A program made the translations under genes and the position numbers. Below the pieces are notes generated by a model. That model was not told the DNA's origin and made no database searches. It worked only from the letters and a program-made list of their open reading frames with translations. From Acanthopleura granulata (taxonomy: Eukaryota; Mollusca; Polyplacophora; Chitonida; Chitonidae), in NCBI GenBank assembly GCA_016165875.1, contig JABBOT010000007.1, positions 21,039,703 through 21,103,702 of the forward strand: a stretch of DNA of 64,000 bases, in the 5' to 3' direction. Positions 1 through 10,667 of this stretch are shown one piece after another; position 1 is the first letter of the stretch, and every line of letters begins with the position of its first letter.

Positions 1-358
1 ATGTGCGGCAAAGATTCTACACAATAAACTCCATATATGATTTGTTTGACAGCATTGCTGGCGACGCTGTTATAAAATATTTGAAGGCCATTGGCCTTTA
101 TCATAAAATATAAGTTTTATTCTCAAAAATAAATATTTGTTATGAAATTTCCTTAATATGCTGGTTTTCGAGTTTTAACTGTTTTGGTTTTCTTACTTGA
201 TTTTAACCCATGTCCGAACTTTTTTGTTTTCTTTTTAATGTTCTCATGTCACTATCGATAACCTGAACTGTCTCGTGTTTCCACCTTGTTCTCGCCACGA
301 TATGGCTCAGATATTGGCGATGTGGCGTGAAGCCATAATCATTCATTCATTCATTCAT
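1..358 (+). mobile_element. 3' end of an RNase H-type LINE
   Basis: The first about 110 bases read as the C-terminal end of a LINE ORF2 (residues like YDLFDSIAGDAVIKYLKAIG, then stop). A 3' UTR follows, with the hairpin-like CGCCAC...GTGGCG block and a CATTCATTCATTCATTC tail. The same protein end and UTR recur at 13480-13826, so this is a 5'-truncated copy of the same family that runs off the left edge. It does not look active, because only the terminal part is present. Confidence 0.85.
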
Positions 359-444
359 TCCTTTTCCCTCTCAGCCATGTTGGTAGATTCTGACCAACGC
401 TCACAAAAAGATCTAGCTGCGATTTCGCGGCATAATACATAAAG

Positions 445-2390
445 TGTTTGAGTAGAGGAAACAACAGTTTTGTGCCATATTACATGATGGTGGAGGGGTA
501 AATGCATTTTTGACAGACACTGGATTTGTAAATCTGAATGCTGTTTGGCTGTGGAGATTTGCTCTGTTTAGTTAGGGTATATAGGAGTAATCCTGAGGGA
601 TGCTCAGTGCGGACACTCGTTGTTACTTTGCTGCCTAAGTTATGTTTTCCGTTGTATAGATTGTCGTATTTCATTTGACATATTTTCTATTCCGCGATTG
701 TTTTCTGGCAGATGTGTTGTGTAAGCTTTGTTTTGTACCTCCTCGGGTCATCCTGTCCTGAATAAAATCCAGAGAACACAAGGAATAAAAGAATTCCACT
801 CATCTTAATCAGTGGTTCTTCGCTTTTATCCCAGTTTAAGTGAATAACGCCACATTGGCTCCCGGAATGGGACTGGGAAAATGGAACTGACTGGTTGTTG
901 AGGTGCTTTCAGTAACAGTGTTGGGATTCCTAGCACTAGAACCCATTAGTTGTGAAGTTACTGTTGTAGAGCACTCGTTGAGCTCCTGATTGCCCATTTG
1001 CCGTCCCAGGATTTCATCGCGTTCGCGGATAGTGACTGATATCTTCATGAACGTTGGGTTCGTGTGACAGAGCCTTGTGTAAATTGTAGCTTAGGTTAAG
1101 TTAATAGTTGATTTGCTATTCAGCTTACACATGGTGTTAGGTTCTGGGTTAAGTAGTGCAGTAATAAATATTTGGATTGTGTGGTGTGCAGGAGTGAGCG
1201 TGAACTGACTAGGAGGGAAGGCAATACGGTGACCTAGTCGCTCCTCCAGCTACGTGGAACAATCCGTTTGTCACTGCCCCTCCAACCTCTCTTTGCCCTC
1301 CAATTGACAACCCTTTCCAATCTCCCCGGATATATATTTTTGGGGGGTTAGCGCCAGTGCCTAAGTCTGAGAGCTGCTTCGAATTGTGTAAATTTGATGT
1401 TCATTGTCTTTTGAAAGAAAAGGCTTACTCGCATAAAGCAATTTTACATACTGGTCTGAAGTCGTAGCGAGGGGAAGCCCCCGGGTATGTGTTTATTTCG
1501 GTGAGGAAGCCTCTATTTCCATGATCCTAAAGGAACTACAGGTAACCTTTGGAACTGTGGTCACAAGTGAGTCTTTGTTACAGTCCTTTTATGTGGAACA
1601 ACAGCGGAGGGATGAGTCTGTAGCTTTGTGGAGTTAGAAGCCGGAAAGCAAGCTAAACAAAAGGCACTTCTTGGGGAGAAACAAATGTTGAGAGTGTTGA
1701 GGAATAAATTATGGATGAGTTAGTGTAGTGAGAGCCTTAAGTCTGATACTCGCCATAAGTTTGACTCAGATCTCCCGTACTATGAGTTATTGGGAGAGGT
1801 TAGGGCGGTGGTGAAGGAGTTACTAGACTTGGATTGACTTAAAGGTAAGACAAAACGGGTGCAACAACCATCCACAGAGGTAGGTTCTGAGTCTGAGTCC
1901 AGCGCATAGCGAACATGGAACATATGTCTAAGGAAACTGTTCCCATGGATTACTTGTCCCAAATCCTAGACCGCTTAGATATAACGGAAAACGAATGAGT
2001 GGTTACGCCATTACGTGAACAGTTGGATTTAAAGGAGTAGCGAACTGTGCGACTAAGCTGATCTGGAGTCGTTCAGTGACTTCCGTGGATAAAACTACAC
2101 TACATGGCCAGCCCAACAATTCTAGTATCACCATAAAGTGGCAAACTGTAAGTGTCTCTTAGACACTGGGTCGATGGTAACCTCATTTCTCATGGTTTTT
2201 ACACTCATCATCTGAAGCATGTGAGAATGTTGTCACTTGATGAGCTGAACTTGGATTTATGTGGAACTGGAGGAGTTCCTGGTGGAAGGAAAAGTGCTCG
2301 GCCCCCGTTCTGGTGGTTCCGTATACTGTCTACAGGAGTTAATCGGATCTGCAGGTCAATATTGACGTGAATGCCATTCAACTTCATTGA
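445..2390 (+). mobile_element. Degraded Ty3/gypsy-type LTR retrotransposon remnant (gag-protease)
   Basis: A plausible LTR end with AATAAA at 761 and 784 stops with CA at 853-854. It is followed at 856-873 by a tRNA-primer-binding-like stretch starting TGGCTCCCGG. Around 1560-1840 there is a gag-like reading (QSFYVEQQRRDESVAL, then LKSDTRHKFDSDLPYYELLG) interrupted by stops and frame changes. At about 2126-2200 a retropepsin-like block reads CKCLLDTGSMVTS, containing the DTGS catalytic signature. No reverse transcriptase, integrase or 3' LTR is visible before the LINE fragment at 2395. The left LTR border (about 445, first TGT) is a guess. The gag resemblance is from memory of gypsy gag proteins. 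The copy is clearly inactive. Confidence 0.6.
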
Positions 2391-2394
2391 TTTT

Positions 2395-2925
2395 AGTTCT
2401 TACACGCATGGCATGTCTCGCATAGACCAAGCAGTTTTAATGTGCCTTATTTGGGCATTTCCATTTAATACACAATGCCCAATACGGCATCAAACATATT
2501 CTGACTGACAGGGTAGCCTTTGCTCATTTTCGGCAAACATTCTACCCTGCCTAGTCCACATGCGAGTGGTTTAACAGCATCTCTGGCAACCCTGTGATTC
2601 ACTTTCTGAAGGCCGTCCGTATACCATAAAATGTAGCCTGTATCATTATATTTGCAATATTTTCAGACCATATATATATATATATATATAAGATACCAAT
2701 TGTGGCTTTCGACTTTTAACTGAAATTGAGTTCTTTTTTTTTTGTTTTTTTGTTGTTTTTTTTTAATTTTATTTTGTGCGAAGTGTGCCTATTTTGTTTG
2801 ATATTGAGTGTTTACCACATCGAGGTGGACCATTAACGGTTTCTTGGTTTGAACATGTTGTTGCGATGATATGATTTAGATATTTCCGACGTGGCGTTAG
2901 GCTATAATCATTCAATAGATTTCCC
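2395..2925 (+). mobile_element. LINE 3' end (same family as 1-358)
   Basis: Decayed ORF2 C-terminus containing the AQYGIKHILTD-type zinc-knuckle region, seen intact as CVGCGTEYGIKHILVDC at 13410-13460, then a 3' UTR. An AT microsatellite (about 2670-2690) and T-rich runs interrupt it. It ends with the diverged GACGTGGCGTTAGGCTATAA block and a short CATTCA tail. The reading frame is broken, so this is a fossil. Confidence 0.75.
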
Positions 2926-3004
2926 GCAAATTAGCCCATGTGGATCCCTCATAACAATACTTTGAACGATTTCAATAGGTAGACCCCTAATAATCCGGAC
3001 GATT

Positions 3005-3115
3005 TCAGGAATTATGCCACACTATTTTACTTATACGATGATGACGAGCATAACGGTGGGAGGAAACAGTCCTGGAAAAACCCACGTCCATCTACAGAGT
3101 GAGAGGAAACGAGCA
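3005..3115 (-). mobile_element. Fragment of a SINE core
   Basis: The plus-strand text around ACTTATACGATGATGACGAG followed by GGTGGGAGGAAACAGTCCTG is a diverged, reverse-orientation piece of the SINE core that recurs at 28795, 31262, 40110, 53225 and 60285. Neither tail nor promoter head is preserved. Confidence 0.5.
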
Positions 3116-3605
3116 GAATATATTTTAACACAATTAAGATTAATGGAAGCAACATGCCCGATACTTCTTGATGAACATCGCGAACAGAATGGATATAATA
3201 CGACGAGAAATAGATTTATCAGATATGACGTGAACTGGATCTCTCCGCACCAAAGTAAACTGCATGACAACCAGTGGGTCTTATTTATGCGATCAATTTG
3301 GCTGAAACGACCGGGAAAGGCTTCGTTAATTCATTCCACGAAATTATTCCTGAAGATGTAGGGAATTAGGCACACACCAATGAGCTGGAAACGAACTATT
3401 TGTAGTTTAGCACAGGTGATATGTCACGAGCTTATGGTACACTGGAAATACACTAGTTCATTCTTCGTTGTCAAATTTGCGCAAGTCACCAACCAAACAA
3501 TTATTTTTACATGTAAACATAAAAATAATTCAATCCTATTGATTTCTTTGGAAAAAAAAATTTTTACGCCAATATGTATATAACGGATTTTTAACTTGTA
3601 CGTAC

Positions 3606-4055
3606 CTGATATTCCTATGAAACTAATTATGATAAAGCAGGATACCATTACAGCAAATCCAGGAACAGTAACTGGTAAAAGTCCGCCTGTTTCCTTGGCG
3701 ACTATGTATTCGATGTGTTTTTGGGCTGCATCCTTAGTCTTGCAAATACCATCAACACACACTAAATCACCATCACTTGTGTTCTTCAAAGTTTTCTTCC
3801 AGTCAGCTGATGTCTTTCTAAAATAAAGATATCGGGTATTGTTCTTGTCCACGTAAAAGATTCCCTCTCCAAAGTAACCGCCTTTCTTTAGCTCATGTTG
3901 TGTATACAGTCTAGCAAACTCTACTAAATCCACAACAACAAAGTCCTTAATGGTAAGCTCTGTAATCTCTTGGATGACTGGCACTGTAGTGCTGTCGTTC
4001 GATACTACATTTATATATATATCCGCACTAGAAATAACGTCTTGGTATCTTCTTG
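3606..4055 (-). CDS. Gene A, exon 2: ectodomain and transmembrane segment of an unrecognised single-pass membrane protein
   Basis: A 450-nt exon on the minus strand. The acceptor is a strong pyrimidine tract ending TTTTTTCAG|CA and the donor is TCAG|GTACGT, so it enters and leaves in phase 1. It encodes RRYQDVISSADIYIN... and ends in a hydrophobic stretch (FAVMVSCFIIISFIGIS) that looks like a single TM helix. The ectodomain has three N-glycosylation sequons (NDS, NNT, NTS) and a close cysteine pair C-VDGI-C. The exon aligns along its whole length with 39053-39493 (gene B), sharing the pattern VDL-EF-RLY, DK-NT-YL, ADW, SDGD-C-DG-C-TK-A. I do not recognise the family. If unspliced, the open frame would extend to a Met at 4143, but the paralog has no such extension. 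The tail exon of A was not found below 3606 and may lie off the left edge. Confidence 0.75.
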
Positions 4056-4099
4056 CTGAAAAAAGAGAAAGGAAAACTTGAAAAAGAAGAAAATTGGGA

Positions 4100-4750
4100 G
4101 TGAGGAGCAACTGAAACAGCGCATCACTGATATATACTGGCATGTATCTGTAGACGAGGTTTAATATTTGTCCCGGGATTTAAAAACCCCAACCCTGTGT
4201 TACTACTGTGAAAAGAGTGGGCCCAGAAGGGGTTAATGTAGGAATAAACTTGTCTACTCTAGTTGGTCTCGACGGCTCACGATGGATTCGATTGCAAAGA
4301 CCCAGGAAACTCTTCTAATTTCAAAGGAAACCACCAGGCTTTCCCCTGAGATTTACCTATTCCTATTATGGGGAAGGAGACTATCATGACGAAAGAAAAA
4401 CCTAATGTCACGAATCAAGAGGCTAGGCAAGTTTGCATCGTATTTCACCTCGGAAAATCTGCGTTTGTATCGGGAGAGTCAACCTTGGGCAAAGCCGCGT
4501 TTAGAAACCGAAAGACTATTTCATCTTCTGTTGAGCTATCTGGTCATATTCAAGCTGAAAACATCGATGGACTTTCAAATCCCCGGACAAATATTACACC
4601 TCGTCTACAGATACATCCCAGTCAAGTAATCAACATAAAAACGGGCACCTTGGTGATCCCCGTAGAGCATCTAAGGTCATAAGGACCCAATACAACGTAC
4701 AAACAGTTTGAATCGTCGGCCTTGTACCTTCAGCTGCCGGTGAGGACATG
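4100..4750. other. No assignable feature
   Basis: Two overlapping plus-strand open frames (4368-4682 and 4405-4629) occur here. Neither has a recognisable motif or splice context and they differ in frame, so they are probably chance. Confidence 0.4.
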
Positions 4751-4751
4751 A

Positions 4752-4791
4752 TACATGTATATCTATATATATCTATGTATCTATATATCTA

Positions 4792-4824
<33 letters not shown>

Positions 4825-4935
4825 CTCTCTCTCTCTCTATATATATATTTGTGTGTGTGTGTGTGTGGTGTGTGAGTGTGTGTCTGCGTGTCTATATGTA
4901 TATTTATGGATATCTAAGCATATATTTGAATATGT
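4752..4935. repeat. Compound microsatellite (TATC/TATA, CT, GT)
   Basis: Runs of ATCT/CTAT repeats, then CTCTCT, TATATA and GTGTGT follow one another. The open frames across it (Tyr/Ile/Ser-rich) are simple-sequence artefacts. Confidence 0.95.
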
Positions 4936-4939
4936 ATAT

Positions 4940-6045
4940 CTATATGTATACATTTGCAAAGCATCCTATACTTCTACCACTGGTAGCGGTAAAGTCCACA
5001 GAAAAAGTATTTGATTGTTCGCGCACATGGTTTGCGGTAGCCGTAAAATCAGCATCCCGAAAATCACAGACAACCAAAACACATATCCTGTAAAGTAATA
5101 CCAGTGATTTACAACTGCACTGACGGTGTTTTGGTAATATTCTTTGGGAGAAACACATTTCCAGTTTTCTTAAAAATTTGAATGAATGCGATCGTCATGG
5201 ACAATCCTATATCCTTCTTGTCCGTTTTCCTAGTTTTACTGCGACCTCTAGAAAACTCGAATTTATTTCGATAAAAGGACGCATATCTCCATTAAACGTT
5301 TTCTTCAGCATTGGAAACAAAGTATACATTGGCCAAGTAGACTTGCAGAAAGTACGGAGAAGAAACGGCTTTTGTTTCCAGCGTTTCAGATTTCTCAGTT
5401 CAAGAGATTTCCATCGCCTCAGCGATGCTAGCCGAGTGCGCATGTCAGTGGAATATAACGTTGTCCACTTCTGAATTGATTATTTGGCACGCGGGCACAG
5501 ACGGCCAATATTCAAATCATTTTTCGACCGACATACCATGCAGGTAATTATCAGACTTAATATGAATTCGACAAAACTTGGATGCGAATTCACGCAAAAT
5601 ATCTTGGCTAAGTTTAAAGTATTAATAACTTAACTTCAAGAGCATGTACTATTCAAAAGTGCAAAATATATCATCAGTCTGATTTTAATCTGGTAATGGG
5701 CGATTTGTCACGGAGACAATATGGCCTCCGTAGTCGGGTTTGATATTTAACACAGTGCAACGAAGATTTGCACAGCGTGATGGCGAGACAACAAAGCACA
5801 TAGAATTGATATACATACTGAAAAAGTGTATTTCCTGACTCTATGGCATTTGTCACGGAATTACCGCTAAAAAGCTCGTTTGTGTCATGGAGAGATGGTA
5901 ACCCTGGATGACTACGCCACGCTTTTTTATATTTGTTCTGACACTCGCATAGTCATTACTGGGCCCCTTTCGCCCCTGAAGAAGAAATGTAAAATTTCGG
6001 AAAACATTCCATTACTAACCTACCACGCCCGCTTAGTCAGTCCTA
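4940..6045. other. Intergenic or intronic sequence with no recognised feature
   Basis: Short open frames only, with no motif, no clear splice-bounded exon and no repeat that I could match elsewhere in the window. Confidence 0.4.
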
Positions 6046-6560
6046 TACGATGCTTAGATTTCTAGGTCAGCTGACTGTTAAAATTCTTAGATTTCAGTTA
6101 CCCCATAGGAAAATATTTATAAATGTTTATGCATGTCCATCATCTCCGCTCACTCGTCATTTATGGAATGGCCGCCATCTATGCGCCGCCAGGCAGTTGA
6201 GTACGAAACGGCTGACCCATACTGTCTTCATTTGTGGAGGTCACACATCTCAAAACAATAGCACATGCTTTAATTTGGTTCCCTGTCACGTGATTTGTAC
6301 ACCTAATATCAAGGGGACTAAAACCAGCCATCACATGATCGTACAACAACAAAAGGACATCATAACTAGCATTAGAAGGGAATTATAGTCTAGTATCCAG
6401 CTGCCTGTGGGCGCAGGCGCCGTGTCGATGGCGGCCATTTCGTAAATAACAGGTGAGTGGAGATGCTGGAAGTCAATAAATATGAATGGATATTTACCTT
6501 TGGGATGATCGACATCTCAGGATTTAAACAGTCAGGTGCCCTAGAACCCTAAGTATTGTA
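6046..6560. mobile_element. 515-bp non-autonomous inverted-repeat element (MITE-like)
   Basis: The left end starts TACGATGCTTAGATTTCTAG. The reverse complement of the right end starts TACAATACTTAGGGTTCTAG. The two arms match over roughly 165 bp, including the central block with GAATGGCCGCCAT versus AAATGGCCGCCAT. The arms are about 6046-6215 and 6395-6560, with a loop of about 180 bp. TA dinucleotides lie at both outer borders, compatible with a TA target duplication. No transposase is encoded; the 112-aa open frame across it is a by-product. Confidence 0.7.
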
Positions 6561-7279
6561 AAGGAGTGGCGGGCGTCGTACGTTATTAATCGACTGTTTA
6601 CCGAAATTTTAATATTCTTCCTACTGGGTCGAAGGGGACCCAGCCATTACTACGTGGGCCTCAGAGGATGATAGATTGTACTAGTCAATTTAAACAGACT
6701 GGATGTCTTATTTTAAAATTCTGACATTCATCGCCACCCTTAGTCCATCACTCGAACATCAAAAAATCGCCGCAGATCTCCAAGCTAAGGCAGTTACTCG
6801 TCAAAACTCCTAACTACAAAACAAATTTTCAAGCACTGGCCTAACCTTCGACAAACTGCAAAATGTGACAATGCAGCATGGTGGTTGTACGTATATTGAA
6901 TGACATTTACTAGGTAGGTCTTGAGGGACTAACTATTATGAATTAGGCGGCGTATTAACCACATGAGCAACTCCTGGAATGGTTCACAATTTATTGTGAG
7001 GTATGTGGTCAACTGACCCAACAGCCTACTGACCCAAGACAACTGGTTCAGTAGTGTGTAGTCAACTGGTCCAATTGTTCAAGTTATCTGTTTTACACAG
7101 GGAGCTGAATAACATGTACGTTAGCTAACTATTCGTGGGTAGTTTTTAACGATTCGCACAATTTTCTGTACTTTATAGGATATCTTAACGTTCTGTCATG
7201 ATAGTTGATTAGCAAACATATTAGCTTTCGAAACTACCCGCCTAAAACTTAATATAATAGCTCTATATGTAAGGATTTC
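6561..7279. other. No recognised feature
   Basis: AT-rich sequence without convincing coding or repeat signal. Confidence 0.4.
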
Positions 7280-8010
7280 ACCCCTAGAACAGTTTTAATT
7301 GTATATGTCCGAACCTTTGGCAACTTCCCCCACTGAAACTGAGGGTTTCTTGACAGCAATGCCATATGTAGATTTCGATTTCATCCGCGGCAGAGACCAG
7401 GCGCTTGGTCTCTTGATATGACAAATTATTTTTACATTTTAAGGTTGTAATTCCTTTTTCTTTCTTAAATAGAGGACAATCCCTGGAGGAGGCCATGTGG
7501 GCTGCTGCAATTGAAACATCTTACTGTGTTTCTGCGGTCAAATTTGTTGCGGCATTGTCCCCTGCCATGGCCAAACCTCGGGCAGGTGAAACACCGGGTC
7601 GGGTTAGGAATAAACAATTCCACCCGCACAGTGTAGGGCCCAATAAATATAGATGTTGGGAGTTTCGGTTTATTAAATGTTAAAAGAGAGGTATTTGTTT
7701 TGATTAAATTTCCATCTCCCATAATAACGAAACGTTTAATGTCCCTGTTACGAATTACGCCGTGAGAGCAGTTAAAGGTATTATGTGGAGTGACGATAAC
7801 ATTTTTTCCACCAATTTTTTCCAGTTTTAACAAAGTAGTATACTGCTGTTTTTTTACAGCATTCTTACAAAATATTTCCCGATTTTAATTTTTCACCTTC
7901 CCTAGAGGACTGGGGTCATATTATTTTCACTCCTGGGAATCCCACATTAGGGTCTGTTGGTGGGATATTTAAATGTCAGTAAAAGCCACCCTGTCGTTGT
8001 GTACAAATTG
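7280..8010 (-). pseudogene. LINE ORF1 (gag-like, CCHC zinc knuckles), frameshifted
   Basis: Minus-strand frames encode an RNA-binding ORF1-type protein. A CCHC knuckle CFTCPRFGHGRGQC (C-x2-C-x4-H-x4-C) is followed by a second one starting CFNC. After a frame change near 7480 comes the usual C-terminal block DCPLFKKEKGITTLKCKNN with NLSYQETKRLV. Upstream residues FNCSHGVIRNRDIKRFV fit the same ORF1. Such ORF1 proteins coat LINE RNA. The presence of frameshifts and the absence of adjoining ORF2 show a dead fragment. It likely belongs to the same RNase H-bearing LINE family as the other copies here, but that link is inferred. Confidence 0.75.
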
Positions 8011-8709
8011 TTTGAAATTTTACACCAAGCTCACCGAGTTCTCGATTTTGCCGCCGCCACGAAAAAAAAAAGAAAAAAATGCTTAGGTAAAACAGTGATC
8101 CGTCGGCAACATTGAGCCTTCCTCAGTAGTAATGTTTAATATAAACACAGATGATACAACTGAAAGGTTTTAGACACTTTATTAAGGCGTACATACATAC
8201 ATCAATTACTCAGGTATGCAACCAAGAGAGGTGGCCAAATGACACTGTAAGATCTGACCACGAGTGTATTCCTCACCTAGTCTTTCAGTGCGTTGTTGAG
8301 TAAAATTTGACCCATTGATATTTCTTCCCAAAATGCAGCTGTCGGCGTCACAATTTTGATTTCTTATGAAATTAAAAATCAAGATGTGGTGTTGTTGTTG
8401 CACTAACTTTAGGCACTGCGAGCGTCACTTCTGTTTTTGGAAATTAGTTAATTAATCGCTTATATTAAAACTAATTTAGTTAGGTCACGGTCTTATGTTT
8501 ATAAAGGAGTTCTTAAGAGCAACAGAAGTCAACTAGTCGAAAAAAATCATTGGTCTTTTCCTTTAAATTATATGATTACAAGCATATATACTGAAGTACA
8601 AGTGCAAATCGCGACCATATTTTATCTTCAGTGTTTTATGTTTTCATTCTGTTTTGACTATCCTCAATCTATTGATATGCAGCAGACTGAATTGTCCTAT
8701 ATCTTTTAG
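8010..8709. other. No recognised feature
   Basis: AT-rich, with only short open frames. No repeat copy from elsewhere in the window was matched here. Confidence 0.35.
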
Positions 8710-9604
8710 TGCTGATAATGGATTGGGAGGACAATGCTGTCTCGAGGAAAAAAGTTGGTATGTAAGAAGCCACTTTAATTTGTTGTTTAATATTTATGTA
8801 ATTGGATATATTTGTAGAGGTTATGACAGCTTGTGATCTCCGATGATGTATCAGTTTGAGTTGTCAGACAAGATATTACACAGCTTCATAGAACACAAAC
8901 TGTTACGATAATCTAGTTAATTTATATACCTTGATTTTTATCATGTACTAAATGGGTAAAGGGAGACATCAGATCAAATTCAGTCTACTGGTACCACTGA
9001 ACAGTGATCACCCAATGAAAATGACCCCTGTCAACAACCTGTGGATGGCAGTTGGCTTTCCCGAACTGTTGGTAGCAATGATTTATCCGGGCAATTTTCT
9101 CAGTAATTCATTGAATTACAAGTTTTCTATAAGTCTTTGCATACCATGCTTGTCTTTCCTTATTCTGAAAATAAATATGTTAAATTTGTTTTTCTAATGG
9201 GGTCAGCAGGCATGCAGAATTTATACTATAAATGGCATCATCAGCATGATGAGTTATACCCTAATTCTTCCAATTATTGGGACAGATATATTAGTTTTGC
9301 TGAAAGCAAAAAATTGCATTTCAAAGATATTATGTTAGTCCTTAGATGCTCTAATCTTCTGAGAAAGAAGGAACTTATCCCTGTTGTCATCACGTGTATG
9401 CATGTAAAAAGGGCAGACCAGATGTCTCCCAAAGATTAGGACAGCCATTTTGAAAATTTTCTTGTGTGAATAGTGTATTGCTTATTAACCTGAATGTCAT
9501 TTGCCTCAAAATTCAGTAACATTTGTGTATTTGTTCACTGACGTTTTGCTTGTTTTAATTTTACAGTTGAAGAACAGTTTGACCTGGAAAGAGAGGCCAG
9601 GAAG
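8710..9604 (+). CDS. Two small coding exons of an unidentified plus-strand gene (8710-8757 and 9567-9604)
   Basis: Exon a (8710-8757) lies between TATATCTTTTAG and GTATGTAAG. Exon b (9567-9604) lies between TTTTAATTTTACAG and GTATAT. Exon a read with two bases in and one out gives LIMDWEDNAVSRKKV. Exon b, two bases in and phase 0 out, gives EEQFDLEREARK, and the junction codon is a Val. Other frame pairings hit stops. The charged, Glu/Arg-rich product resembles an intracellular coiled-coil-type N-terminus, and ATG at 8718 could be the start. I do not recognise the protein. These exons sit inside the proposed intron 1 of gene A, on the opposite strand. Confidence 0.5.
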
Positions 9605-9948
9605 GTATATCATATACCGTGATGCTGCGTAATATATTTTATGATAGCCTAAAACTGGTTTTGCACAGTTAAGGTAGAATGATATGGTAACCTGTTTTCG
9701 GTTAAAAATCACAATTACAAATCACAATTATGACCGCCTAAGGTAACCTGTATGGGAACCTATAGGTTTCCATAGTGTAAATGCATTTTCAGATACTCAA
9801 ACAGAATAAATAATCTCAAATCTGAGTGAAAGAATTAAGTTGATATTTTTTTTTACTTAGAAAGCGCTGATTACTTTCATGTTAGTTCAAAAAAGCCAGT
9901 AAATTCTGTACCACAACTTTACCTTCATAACATTGTTTTCATCCTAGC

Positions 9949-10235
9949 GGCCACGATAGCTCTATTGACAGAGCGTCTGCCTCGGGGAGGTAGATCCAGG
10001 TTCAATCCTGGGTCGGGTCACACCTAAGATTTTAAAGGAGAAAGTTGTAATTCCTTTGTTTGGCGTTCAGCATTAAGTATAATGGCTAGGACGAGGAGGC
10101 TTACTTGCCTTCGGTTAGTCGTCTCAGTGAAATCCCTACTACAACAAAGAGGCATATTACATGCGCTCTTAAATGAATCTTTCATCATCATATGACTGTA
10201 AAATGTTAAAGCCCAAGCACGCACTTACTCACAAA
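9949..10235 (+). mobile_element. tRNA-derived SINE
   Basis: The head begins GGCCACGATAGCTCTATTGA and carries a pol III box A-like stretch (TAGCTCTATTGACAGAGCG) and box B GGTTCAATCC at 9999-10008. It is followed by a tRNA-unrelated body (TTTGGCGTTCAGCATTAAG, ATGGCTAGGACGAGGAGG) and a 3' end with GCACTTACTCAC. The acceptor and anticodon arms do not form a normal tRNA, and the body continues about 220 bp further, so this is a SINE. It lies between exons b and c of the unidentified plus-strand gene. Confidence 0.75.
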
Positions 10236-10667
10236 GTTGGTTCCTCTGCCTGCATGTCAGGAGTGTTTTGGTTGCTTTTCTTGGACTAGACACTTGTACC
10301 TGGCTAACACCTTTGCTTTGTCAAGTAGTATTTACCAGGTTATCCACATAACCTGACCGCAGCTTGATAAGAATGGAAATATGGTACATCAAGCTTGAAG
10401 TCTCTTACCAGACAATCGCGTACCTTGTCAAGGTACATTTATTATCTTATTCAGATATGAGGCCTCTTTAGTGAGGGACTTTAGATAGGGCAAGGGATGC
10501 CTGCGAGCCTTTTACTACTTGTACTAGGCCGCCAGCTGTTTTCACTCGCCACAGACTAGCAGTCTACATCTGACATGTATGAATTCTTGATGTGGCATCT
10601 TTGTTATAGTTTACATGTGTGAATGTTGGCTGAACAGCTTCCATCTACATGCACTGGATTTTCACAG

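Noticed and set aside
3424..4143. Gene A as an unspliced 239-aa ORF from 4143 to 3424
   Set aside because: It includes the pyrimidine tract of the acceptor and reads through the GTACGT donor; similarity to B stops precisely at both splice borders.
4368..4682. 104-codon plus-strand ORF as a gene
   Set aside because: No recognised domain, a competing frame is equally open, and there are no splice or promoter clues.
4748..5093. Tyr/Ile/Ser-rich ORFs
   Set aside because: Translated microsatellite.
9949..10020. A functional tRNA gene
   Set aside because: Box A and B are present, but the acceptor and anticodon stems do not close and a SINE body continues for about 220 bp.
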